The notes beneath the pieces are model-generated. The model was not told the DNA's origin, searched no databases, and saw nothing but the letters and a program-made list of their open reading frames with translations. From Coprinus comatus (taxonomy: Eukaryota > Basidiomycota > Agaricomycetes > Agaricales > Agaricaceae), in NCBI GenBank assembly GCA_034638255.1, contig JAWPGT010000002.1:124001-188000 (forward strand): DNA of 64,000 bases. The letters run 5' to 3'. Shown in pieces: positions 21,972 through 33,618 of this stretch. Within the stretch, counting starts at the first letter, position 1, and every line of letters starts with the position of its first letter. A program made the position numbers and the translations under genes.

Positions 21972-24373
21972 CTACAGACGGGCTTCACGAGGCATCTTCT
22001 TAAGGGCTTGACGCACGCCCAAATCTCCCAATACATCTTCTGCACCAGCAAGAACTACAAGGATTTGTCAAAACCTAGATCCATTATAAACTCTTGATAA
22101 GATGGAAAACTCACTCGCATCGAAACCTGAACTGCGGTGGTACTATATTTTTTTGTTAAATCCGACGTCGTGGGAATATGTTAAATCTGAGAATTACTCA
22201 CATTTTCGATAAGTTTACCCATGCCAGTAACTGTCAAACCACGTCCACCAAATATTTGGACAGCGTCTAATTATCAAAAATATAAATAAGGGGAAAAAAA
22301 GACACCGCATCTTGTGGCATACCTTCTGCTGTCTCACGAGCAGTCCTCGAAACAAACCTAAATACCCTATGTCAACACATACTCTCATGAAAGGGTAAAA
22401 ATAACATACTGTTTTAACAAACCAATAGGTCCCGCAAGTCTGTCGGACATTTGCGCGTAATTCATCTATAAAAAAAAGAGACCGCAGTCAACGAGCTTTT
22501 CTTAGCTACTTATCATTTGGATCGTCTACCTTGTTCATTTGATAAGTCACAGATTCGAACCAGTTTTGGCACCCTTCAACACGTGAAATCATGCTTGCAA
22601 GTTTAGCACGAATGACGGGTTGGCTTGTCAATGGTTTGCCAAATACAATACGCTGAGTTGCCCACCTGTAAATAGGATTTCAGTTCAGGATTTCAGTACT
22701 AGATTGGAAAAGGATACACACTTCAAGCTCTCTTCTACGACTTGTCGTTGAGCGGAAATTGATGTTGCACAAACCATCCATCGTTCATGGTTGAAGTTAC
22801 TGAGAATAACGGACATTCCCTTTCCAACAGGGCCAAGGGTATAAGAAACAGGGACGCGGACCTTGTCAAAGGTGACATAGGCGGTACCAGCTGCTGCAGA
22901 GTATGCAGTCTTGATAGGTTTTGTAGAAACGCCCGGGCCACGGGGGATCAAGATGACAGTGAAGCCCGTCTGATTTTGCGGTCAGTTTCGATTCCATGAT
23001 ATGTGTGGGAGCCGGTTGTACCTCTGTTTTGCAACCAGTGGTGAAGTAGTCGGCAAAGGTACCGTTCGTAATCCATCTATAGAAAATAACAGACATTAAC
23101 ATACAATTTAGGTATTCAATGGTGAATACATACTTCTTGGTACCAGTGACGACCCAGTGGTCACCATCGCGGACGGCTGTTGTCTGCAAGCCACCAACGT
23201 CACTTCCAGCGAAAGCTTCAGTAATGGCCAAGGCAAGATATTTCTTTCCGGAGAGAGTCTGTCACGAAGGGAATGAGCGTTCCATTCAAGTACTACAGGA
23301 CAAATGTTAAAGGCCATTAAATTACCTACCTCAGGAACAACTTGATTGTATAGCTCTGCAGAACCGTAGTTCAAGATGGGAGGAAGACCAATAACAAGAC
23401 CGGCAAGCATTCCATCGACAACTGAACGACTGCAAACACGAGAAAGTTCATTATGAATAATAGCCTAAAGAAAGCTCCATTAAGGTCAAATATGAGTAAG
23501 ATGTTACAGAGACATACCTCATGGAAATAATCAAATTCCTCGGGCTTTACAAGACCACCCATTAAGGTTCTTCCTTTAAGATGTTTTCCAGGACCCATTC
23601 GCATGGCAATGATATTAGTCTCACTATCAAAAAGAATTCAGCAAGATTATAAAAATTCAAATCGAACCTCCTCCATCTCAAGAAAGAAGGAAAGAAAGAA
23701 AGAAAACATACGCAAGTTTATCAACCACCTCTTGTGAAATACGCTTTCCACCTTCATCAGCTTTTGCAGCTTCAGGGGCAACAACAGTTTCAAAGAATTG
23801 GCGAACCGCTTGTTGGAATTTACGATGGTTATCAGTATAATAAGGACTAAAGTAACCTTTGCTAAGCCATGTAGGCTCAGCATAAGGAACTTCACTAAGT
23901 TGACCAGGTGTAGGAGCCTTAATAGTTTCCTCTTCGCCTTGAATAACACCAATCTGAAGACGCTTGTATTGAGGTCTTAGAAGGACTTCATGTCTATGAA
24001 GACCGAAGAACACTTTGGTAGCATCTTTTCCAGCTATAATGGGTTCATTGTTTATTAGGTTTTGGTTCAATCTAACAAGAGATTTAGGATAAAAATGACG
24101 GACCGACAGATTCGTTCCATAGAACATTTGCACCACCTGGATGAAGATTTGCAAATCGTGTCAAGTCATAGACTTTGGTGTCAACGACAACCCACTATCA
24201 TGAAAGATAAGAATTGAAGTTCAAACGAGTCACTATGTATTTATGCGTACAAGATCGTCTTCCTTGTTATGCTAGGGGTGTATGAGTATGATATTTGATC
24301 ATGAGAAATAGACCATGTTTCAAGTACCCTTTGCAACCTCTTCCCTTGTGAAGTTCTTAAGTTGAGCTGCCAT
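21972..24373 (-). CDS. Cytochrome b5 / acyl-CoA dehydrogenase fusion
   Basis: The start at 24373 gives MAAQLKNFTREEVAK. Short exons then complete an N-terminal cytochrome b5 domain: NKEDDL, WVVVDTKVYDLTRFANLHP, GGANVL, AGKDATKVFFGLHRHEVL. The heme-binding HPGG is split over an intron, and a second His is present in FFGLHRHE. A linker (SEVPYAEPTWLSKGYFSPYY) leads to the dehydrogenase: YNQVVPEVGNL region, AITEAFAGSDVGGLQTTAV (FAD and substrate binding block), TAYVTFDKVRVPVSYTLG and the C-terminal GAEDVLGDLGVRQALKKM. The expected reaction is FAD-dependent alpha,beta-desaturation of an acyl-CoA, with the b5 domain as possible electron partner. This architecture is known in fungi, but its physiological substrate is not obvious from sequence. 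No clear peroxisomal signal: it ends MPREARL, where ARL is a weak PTS1-like tripeptide. A CACGTG lies 120 bp upstream. Confidence 0.92.
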
Positions 24374-24773
24374 TGTATGCTTCAGTATACGAGAAGCAAA
24401 AAAGCAAAGGGAGTACGCGGGTAGTATTGAGGGGATGGGGTGCAGTGGTTCCGGTCACTGGATATGGTCAGTTCCCGATTGGTCACCGGATTCACGTGTT
24501 AATAGAGATCAACCTAACTCCGATCAATGTGCACTTGATCCGAGTTACTTGTGATATATGGGGCGTTCCGCTAAGCTTCCTTTCTCTTATGTTTTAATCT
24601 GAAAGTAGGAGTGCGGGCTTCGGGGAATGTTGACACATATGTGATGAAAACAAATCACTTGATCCAGAATCAACGACGAGCCCACTGCGTGATGGACAGT
24701 AATAAAATTAAGTGAATAATCGATATCCATACTGTCTGGGTAGGCAGGAAAGTGATATATATATATATGTATA

Positions 24774-27700
24774 CTATTGGGTATCCATTTGGCACAGATA
24801 AAAACAAGACAGAGCCGATAACATGTCCGATAAGATACTTTCATAACTGCAAACGAAATCATTAGTTTTACCAAACATAAAAACCAGAGTATAAAGAATG
24901 CCCACTCTGAACAAGAAACCAAGCTACAAGGAAATTATTAGTAATAAAATAACGCATTGAGAACATAATGACTTACATCTTCTGGTGTTAATCTACCCAT
25001 AGCTTGATCGTCAGCAGACAAAGTGGCATCAACCATTGCGCTCTTCTTCTCTTGCAACTATAAACCCCAAGTTAAGTCGAAAGACGCTATCCTAATTTAT
25101 GAACCCTTACTTGAACTATACGGCTCTCGATACTATCTTCCACAACGAGTTTAATGGCTTGAACGGGACGGCGTTGGCCTAAACGATGAATACGGTCCAT
25201 TGCCTCTGTGTGGCTATGAGCAAATAATCAATCAATAAGCAGTCATCAACTCACGATATTCCACCTGTTATAAATTTAAGTTAGTGAGGAAAAGTTGAGA
25301 TGGATGAATTGACACATACAGCTGGATTCCACCAACTATCCATTAGATAGACACGCGAGGCCTCAGTCAAATTGAGTGCCACACCACCAGCCTTCAAACT
25401 GACAAGGAAGACAGTGACTTCAACGTTATTCACTACGTAGATACGTCAGTATCAAGTATTCTGCATAGGTTTTAAGATGACATACTGAAGTGTTTAATAG
25501 TGGCATCCCGAGCCTGAGGAGACATGGTACCCTCCAATCGACAGATCTGGGGATTTCGACGGTTAAAATCAAATTCTAACTCTTGGATTGAAGTACTCAC
25601 ATTGAAGCCAGCCTTTTGCAACCGGAAAGCGATAAGATCCAAAAAGTTAACAAATTGACTAAATACAATAGACTTCGTTGAGGCATCTTTAAGCCTCAAA
25701 TTGCTGAGTTCTTCGACTAATGCTTCAATCTTAGTCGATGAACGCCAAGTATCAAGGTTTAGTCTTCCCAATATTCCCTGCCTTGCGTGTTGTACACTTT
25801 CTTCGAGTTCCATTGCTGGAGCTTCCAAATCAATGGTGAGAGGAACGTGACAAACGGGACAATCAGGCTATCATTAAAGAATCAGTATAAGGCTCTCTAA
25901 CCAAAGGTTCCTTTTCACTTACTGTGTCTTCTAGTGCAGAGGTCAAGTATTGCCTAATGCACTCGCGATCAAAGATATGGTGACATTTGGACTGAATGGC
26001 ATCTTCAGCAAAATCGTTACAGAGTCGGCATACTGTTGCTTCAGATTCGACGGGTACAAAGTTCGCACTGCTAGTCTTGCTACGCAACACAAGGTCTGGG
26101 TGACAGGCCATTTGCCGCATTCGTGTCAACCTAAAGATGGTTTAGCCGTGACCCACACTTGTAAAGTTGGCAGTTCTCTTACAAGCTGAAGATGTTGGAG
26201 TAGTCTGTGGAAATGTTAGTGTATGGAATCGTATATTCATGGTATTTCTTCACTATTGAGGACGGTTCCTTGATCAAGATATGTGCTGAATTCCCTCTTC
26301 GCGTCGAGAATAACGAAAGGTAAGTTCCTTCTCTTCGGGACTGAAGTAGTCTCTCCGAACAATTACAGTTCTTGGTGGCAGACCCAGATCGTCGGCTCGT
26401 TGTAACTGCTGTGGTTGAGATATATTTTGACAAATGACATGGAGTAGCATACCTTGGTGCGCCTGAGCATCATTCTGTCTAACAAAATTTTGAGCTTTTT
26501 GAAAGCTGCTTGACCTGGACCAGACATTCCACTCTTCTGAATCGGGGTTAGGATTTCATTGTTCCAGAAGCACGCCTATAATCAAATGTGTCAGGGAGCT
26601 ATATTGAGGGAAGAAGACTGCATATACATGTTGCATTGGGGTGTGACCACAATCTAGACAAAAATTTAGCTCACGCTCCATGCATACAGGATTAACGTAC
26701 CGTCACATTCACTCTTGTTACTGAATTTCCAATGTAATGACTTGCAATCACACGCTTTACCTGGTCAACGTTAGGAAAGGCAATAACAGATGTCAAAACG
26801 ATCTACTCACAGAAATAAAATGCAAAGGGTCTCCACCGAGAAACCTAATGAGACTGTACAATTCCCCAACACGATTTTGCAATGGAGTACCAGATAAACA
26901 CCACTTATAATTTCCCTTGAGTTCAAAAGCAGCCTTTGCTGTGTTGGTCGAACGCTCCTTTATGTTGTGAGCCTCGTCCAACTATCCTGCCTCAGTATAC
27001 TCCTGTTAACCGCAGAAAAGAAAGACAGCGTACAATGATACGATTCCAAGTGATCTGATGGATAGGTGATTTCTCTTTAATCATAACCTCTTTACGTTTG
27101 AACCCAGTCTCTTGTTTGCGGAAACAACTAAATCGAACTAGTTAGTATGAAAATGGGTTGGAGAAATAGAAAAAGCCATACCTCTCTAAAACAGAATATG
27201 TGGTAAGTACCTGCCAAAATAATCAGTTATCGTAAGCTCAGGAGTTGCATAGCATGTTGCACCTACCACGTCGTTCTTCTTCAACTCCTTCATGTTATTT
27301 TCGCGTGATGCTCCATGCCATACCAAGACCTTTAAGCCGTCAGTATGAGCTTCTATTTCGTTTCTCCACTGCATAATAGCGACAGTTGGACTTGAGAAAT
27401 TTCGTTTATCAGCACGACGTCACTTCTGGTATAAATAATACTTACGCAATAACAAGGTTGGGTTTCGATTGATCAGAGATCAGTAATGCAATCACTTGGA
27501 TAGTTTTTCCCATTCTGGTTGATTATTGTGAGAAATTTTTGTCAAATATTCAACTTATTCAACTCACCCCATCTCATCCTATGAGTGAAAGTAATCAGTC
27601 GACTTGTACAGACATATGCAAAAGAAAATTTACGCACAGCAAGCATTCCACCATGCCATTCGCCTTGTTCTTGTTTGCGCATCCAGTATAAACTTTCTTG

Positions 27701-28908
27701 CTGGAATGGCAAAAGCGACAACTTCAAGTTTGCGGGTTGCTCTGCTTTAACTGGTTTTACAATTGGTATTTGAGCCTCTACATCTCCCCATACAGTCTTT
27801 AGTTCGGGGTGGAACCTATATAGTGCAATTGTTGCTCTTTCAGCCTAAAGGTAATTTCAATCAATACTTGCTTCCAGTTGCACATAAATTTGAAGAGCAA
27901 GCTCACGTGGGTCAAGCGACGACCAAGTTTCGTGGCAAGTGCTCTCTCTTCTTTCTTGAGCGCTTTCTTGACATCAAGGTTTACTTTTCTGTTCTTCTTC
28001 AAGTCGGCCATCGTCTTCACAACGACCTGTTTCCTGGGCATGTTACTCTTCTTCCTTGAAACTTTCTTGTTCCATAAAGGTTCGTCGTCGGAATCATGGT
28101 CTGACGAGGAAATGGCACTCGCAGAATCAAAGCCATTTGTTGGGTAATCCTCAAATTCAAAATCGCCGGACATCTTAACCTTAGATTTGGATAACCTTCG
28201 CTCAGCAGCTGCAGCTCGTAAAGCAGCAGCAGGACTAGGACCTGGTGCACGACTAGAGGAAGAACTTGCGCCATTGGCGTTGGCGGTTTGTAAGGAGAGC
28301 CGAACGGCAGCGTCCATCATTATTTCTTCATCTTCTTCATCTTGACTGCTACGATGATCTTCTTCTTCTGATATGACAAATTCAGATTCACTATCTGAAC
28401 TCTCTATAATTTCATCGCCACTCTCAGTGGCAGAATCGTCGTCAGAAATGGGGGTCACCGCTTTTGCTTTACCCTTTCCTTTGTTCTTCGGAGCGACTGC
28501 TGAGGTCTTCTTCTGTAGACAAGACGCTCACTTGAATAATATAGTCAGACTCAGTGAAGCACAATTGCTAACCTTGACCTCTTTTGCTTTGACCTCAATA
28601 GAGACATAGGCGCGCTTAGCGACCGCCCTACGTTTTACACCACGTTCTTCTGCGTCCGCATCTTCACTGATGTTCTGTGACAGAGCGCGCTTTCTACTAC
28701 GCGTTAATCTGGTCTCTTGAGGTATTTCCGTTTCCTTGCTCTTGACAGTCTCGTTGTCAGAGGTTGCAGGAGTTCCATCTAGCGCGTTAGGCGAGTCGAC
28801 AGGAGTGCTGAAGATTGGAGTAACGGAAGTGGTTGGAGTAGGGCTCGCGGTATCTACGACTTTGTTTGAGACAACTTTGCGTTTTCCTCTCATTGCCCGA
28901 GGGGCCAT
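24774..28908 (-). CDS. RAD16: RAD16-type SNF2 ATPase with RING finger (nucleotide excision repair)
   Basis: Global-genome nucleotide excision repair translocase/E3 ligase that works with Rad7-type partners on non-transcribed DNA. The start at 28908 gives [13 protein letters not shown]. About 300 residues of acidic and basic low-complexity linker follow. SNF2 motifs come in order: [18 protein letters not shown], then [12 protein letters not shown] (Walker A), DEAHNIKE (Walker B), [20 protein letters not shown]3HC4 RING is inserted ([20 protein letters not shown]...CPVC), as in RAD16/RAD5. The helicase C part has [25 protein letters not shown] and the [16 protein letters not shown] block. It ends TPEDLGFLFRV, normally the C-terminus. 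Here the frame continues about 40 more residues to 24774 unless a further short intron is used, so the last exon is uncertain. A CACGTG lies 97 bp upstream. Confidence 0.92.
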
Positions 28909-29116
28909 AATGTACGACAGATGAACAAGGAAGAACTTGTAGGACCGTTTTGTAGGTGGTGACAAAAAGCTTGTTAATTAGTGTGACGTACATGTCACCA
29001 TAGTCACGTGGTATGGTGTAATTATATACCCCGCAAAATACAAGCAACTAATTTCTAAAAATGAGTTTCCTTGCGACATCTAAAGGTGTGAACATTAATT
29101 AGCTATCCAAACGTTG

Positions 29117-31307
29117 TCAGTAAGGTTCCAGCCCGAGTAATCCTTGGCAAGCGCCCTCAATATCTACAATCTAAAAGGACCAGAGTCAATCAATTAGTTG
29201 GAGTCTGAGAACATGATAAAAAAAGTTTCAAAAGGTCCGTACCTCCTTTGGGGCTGCGACGCTGAGGACCACAGGGTCCTTTGTCCCTACAAGTACCTCA
29301 TCTTCTATCCTGATACCCATATTATGGTATTGTTTTGGGAATTGCGGTGTAGGCGGAACATAGATCCCTGGCTCAATGGTAATCACCATTCCTGCTTTGA
29401 TACTAAAAAAGGAGCTATCAACTTAATCCTGACCAAGAAATCCGAAGAAAACAAACCTGTTACTCCTGATCATGTTATGTGACTCATGAAGATCTGGTGC
29501 TACATTAGTCCATGCATTTCAATATATGTAATCACAAAACAGAAACTCACCAAGTCCAATAGGGTGAGTAAGGAAGTGAGGATAAAGTACTCTTTCCAGA
29601 TCACTTTCTCCACCAAGCATGCTAGGTTTCAGGTTGAATCCAAGCTTGTTGAGCTCTTCTCTTAGCCTTGTACACGATTTGCGGTGAAGTTCGTGTAGGG
29701 TATAACCACTGCTCTCTGTACAATCCTTCACAAGTTCCTTTTGGACAGTTAGGACAGCAGAATAGAGCTCCGCTTGGGCAGTCGTAAATTTTCCAGAGGC
29801 AGGGAACGTGCGTGCTTTTCAAGGACTATTAGTATAAGCGATAGTTCACAAATATCAACTTACTGATATCTGAAGCATAACCACTGTTCTAGTATAATTA
29901 TGCAAGTCTAAAAATATGGAAATTTGTGGACGTACTTGTATTCACATCCAGCGTCCATCAATACGAGTTCACCATCATGCATAAGGTGGTTGTTCTCCGT
30001 GTAATGGATAATTAGAGCGTTGGGTCTATATGAATAGTTATATTGAGCTGAGAATTCTTCCAGTGTCAATGGTATTCGTTACCCAGATGCAACCACAGGT
30101 ACATATGCGGGTCTTTGTGCTCCGTTCAAAGAACAGATGTACTCAAAGTGCGCGGCCAGTGAAGCTTCTGACATTCCCGGTTGCGCAAAACGCATCGTCT
30201 ATAAAAGTCCCCATCTTAGCAATTCGAAAATAATAAGGCATAGATATGAGATAACCTTGGCATGTGCTCTTCCACTGATAGTAGCCGCGTCATTCATAAT
30301 TCTCTGCTCATCCTTGCTCTTGATTGCGCGTAGAGGAGATATTTCTGGAGCTAGCGGCTTTCGTTTCGTGCCAGAGAGACTCCCAAGTATCTCATCTACT
30401 TCTAACCGTGCCGGATATGACAACAATTTCAACAAGGCTTTCGTTGAATTAGTACCATTTCGGACTGTCATGGATGGAATGTCAGCGTAAACCTTGGAGG
30501 CTCGCGCCAGACATGATTTGAGATATGTTGCAAATGAAGATATTGGCTCTCCTGCATGAGCACCAAAGATGGCAGCAGCATCAGATATTGACGTCCTATT
30601 AGCATGGATAAATTTCGGTCAGGATAATCAGTTAAGGTTGAACTTACTTGGGGCCTTCCCACTTTTCCTTCAAGGAGTCTTTCCCTGAACAGAATAACGT
30701 CATTTTATAACCTTTGGGGGAAGAGTCCTTCTCTGTGGTATACAAACGTTAGTGGACACGCCTCGATAACTTCATGGAATGTCTCGCACCAAGAATTAAT
30801 GCTGAGTCCGCTTCCCCGAACCCAGACAGATACCAAAAGTCCGAATTTTGACGATACTTGTAACTGAAGGGTTTATTAGACCATAACATGAGCAATAGTT
30901 TGTAGACTCACAATATATCTATATTATGAAATGAGTTTCGAGAGATAGCAGAGCAAAAGGAATATACCCACTATTACTCATTAGTTTGATTGGTGCCGCG
31001 ATAGACACAACCACACTATGATCAGGCAAAGAGTCCATTAACTTCTTCCTCCGCTCCTCGAATTCTTCTGCTTTTATTCCAGGCGTTAAGTCATGTTGTT
31101 GAACTAATAAAAATACGGTCAGCTGGCATGTATTTTCAATTGGAAAGTTTGACGGGATATACCGAGATGTGGGTGAGAGAAATATAATGGCTGTCCATAA
31201 GACCCAGGTTTTGAGACTTCCATATATGACCGACATGGCTGCCTTCGCGCGCATTGTAGCGTCTTCAAGACCGAAGGGGATTTGCGCCGTAACGCACCGG
31301 TGATCAT
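29117..31307 (-). CDS. ICP55: Mitochondrial intermediate-cleaving peptidase (X-Pro aminopeptidase 3 type)
   Basis: An M24-family metallopeptidase that trims one residue from imported proteins after the mitochondrial processing peptidase. The start at 31307 gives MITGALRRKSPSVLKTLQC, a basic presequence. GQPLYFSHPHL is joined over a GTATAT...TTAG intron to VQQHDLTPGIKAEEFEERRK, which matches the family's start of the mature protein. Later blocks are NSDFWYLSGF, HAGEPISSFATYLK, then the catalytic pita-bread domain: RIMNDAATISGRAHAK, MDAGCEYNGY with DISRTFP (Asp ligands), FLTHPIGLGLHESH-type His and AGMVITIEPGIYVPP (Glu ligand). It ends GACQGLLGLEPY at 29117. About ten short introns. It is divergent from the gene at 31464. 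Confidence 0.9.
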
Positions 31308-31463
31308 GACTATAAGTCAAAGAGGAGCAGTAGACCCTAACCCTAATTTCAGTGTCCTTTGACATAGCATTGCCGAATCCCGAAACTCCCAGCCTTGTTC
31401 ATAATCCGACCACTGATACCATGACTTTTCTCCTCTCTTGCACCACCGCTTCAACGGATCGCA

Positions 31464-32304
31464 ATGTCCACTGTCTTCCCAACACCGACTTATGACAGAG
31501 CTGAGCGATCAGAAGGCGCCTACTCCTTCTCTGTAACAGCTGCAGCAACTTCGAATAGCGCAGGTGCAATCTTTACGAGCATGCCAAACGAAACACTATC
31601 ACCTGCAGCACAGTTTGTTGTCTCAATCTATGCATATATCGGAATTGCATTTCTAGCCGCAACGGTTCTCTTTGGTTTGGGCTATGGTTGTTTTAGGCTT
31701 CGTCGGGATACTAAACGACGGAATTACGAACTTGGACGTCATGTACCACACGGGAAAGGCGGGAACGTGCGCTATGTGAGGCAAAGGAATGCCTATATTC
31801 CATACCGCTTATATGTATATACAACTGTTGCAGATAACGAAAAGGAAATGGTTTCAGTCAGCGAAATTGAAAGTGCAACACACATTAGCAGGTTCAAGGG
31901 AGTTCGCAGACGATGGAGCAAAGTTTGACCCCAAACTCCCCGCACCCAGTATAATTCTCTCTCGCACTGGCTCGGACAACGGGCATGCATCGACTGCATC
32001 TAAACGTGCCGGCCGGTCTTCTTCAACATTTCAAATGGACGAAGGGGAAGATGTTAAACCTTATAGTTCTCAACAGACTACTCTACAAATGAAGAATTCC
32101 GACATCTACACACCTTCTCGCCCTCGAATGACGACATTCGGTGCATCGAGTTTGTCGCGCATAATATCAGTTCCTCCTCCTAGTTTTGACGGATTACAAC
32201 TACCAAGCTCTGCCAATCCCATGACCAACGACTACAAAGCACGCCAAATGTCAGAAAAAGATGAATTTTATGGGACAGACAAGCTCGCTTCATCTTATCG
32301 CTAA
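31464..32304 (+). CDS. Single-pass membrane protein of unknown function
   Basis: Predicted join 31464..31775, 31834..32304, giving 260 residues. The 58-nt intron (GTGAGG...TTGCAG) restores one frame across two overlapping open frames, yielding ...NVRY|ITKRKWFQSAK.... The N-terminal 50 residues are Ser/Thr/Ala-rich with one N-glycosylation-type NET. One hydrophobic helix (FVVSIYAYIGIAFLAATVLF) at about residues 52-72 is followed by a basic stop-transfer segment FRLRRDTKRR. The C-terminal part is long, Ser/Pro-rich and likely cytoplasmic. This resembles the many fungal type I/III membrane proteins with no assigned role; I do not recognise a specific family. The start lies 156 bp from that of the ICP55 gene in divergent orientation. 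Confidence 0.6.
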
Positions 32305-33618
32305 AGAATCAAGCACATGGTTCCTTTTTAGAATAGTGTAATGTGGCGCAATACAAGCTGCTGGTTTTGCAAAAATAAAAAACACTCTCCTGGGAACATC
32401 TGAACAATCAATCACTCGAGTGAGAAACCAGGGTCGTTTAACTCCGTTTCAATCCGTTGGTGCCACAAGTGATGATATCATGTCACTCTAACTTCTTTCA
32501 TCAGGTTCAGTCCACGCTGTTATGTTTCCTGAATGAGAAACCCTAGGGAAATCCATCTTTTGGTCCATAAAAACGAAGGATCGGCGGAACTTCGTGACTC
32601 AGGGATTATGTCCTTCCGACTTTTTCGATGTGTTGTAAGCCAAACACTTGTAAGGAGATACGAACTTCAAAGCCGCATCAAACACTTTTTGCCGGGGAAG
32701 CATTGACAGCCAAAGTTTTTTTCTTTTGGAAGTTATATAATATAAAACAGAAGTTTATCGGCAAGTTTAGCGAGGCACTAATCATTCGATCCATCGGATG
32801 ATAAAAGTCAACACATGACAGCACTAATATTAAAACCAAAAGAGAACCTGAAAATCATTTCTTACAATGGAAAGAACCAATATACTTCCTCGAAAGCTTC
32901 CCTGGAACAAGATTCAGGATAGATAACAACCAAGACTTGTGGACAGTGTCGGTTGTAAAGTACATATGGAACCATGAGGGCCATCAAGAATTGACGGCAA
33001 AAATATCTAGTTAACCTGGGTATCCTACCCCTCACACGTCATTGATGGACGTACTTTTAAGTTCAAAAGCTGCTGCCGACATGATCGTTGGGAGTTGGCT
33101 GGAGTTGGGTTCCACAGTTTACAATTATCAGGGACATCATGATCAACAAGAAAATCGCAACTTGAAGCAGTAAGCACGATCCTGATCGCGCCGAATCTGT
33201 AGAATCCTAATCCAGATGAAATCCCCGAGTGATCTATGTTGTCGCCTCGGAAATGGACCCACTCAAATAGTTGAAATACATAGTCTAACAAAGTTTAAGC
33301 AGAATTTGTATTGGGCCGCCGTAAATGATACCACATCTCATCTATTTTTGTGCCTCTTGGAACATGATCCACGTTGTTAAGATGTCGAGTTTATAATTCA
33401 AGGATGTATAAGGGGCAACACTAAGGGCAATATAATAAAAACAGAGGTCTGCAATGAGCAACACAATTTCGCATAACATGCTTATCGCGGTTTTCACGAA
33501 TGTCCGAGGACAATAAAAATCAAATTCCTCCCTACTATTCTAGATGATAACAATAACGACATCAAAACAGATAAATAGGCGAATTGCCGAGGAGTCTGAA
33601 GGGCAATGATCAAATTTA
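32305..33618. other. Intergenic region between two convergent genes
   Basis: About 1.3 kb between the stop of the membrane protein (plus) and the stop of the permease (minus). It should hold both 3' UTRs. Open frames are short and unconvincing, and I see no repeat or RNA gene. Confidence 0.4.

Noticed and set aside
22548..22562. GGTTCGAATC on the minus strand, like a tRNA gene B box
   Set aside because: It lies inside the acyl-CoA dehydrogenase coding sequence and no matching A box, acceptor stem or anticodon arm is present.
24753..24770. AT dinucleotide run as a possible promoter or replication signal
   Set aside because: Such AT microsatellites occur several times in the window in unrelated contexts and carry no further signal.
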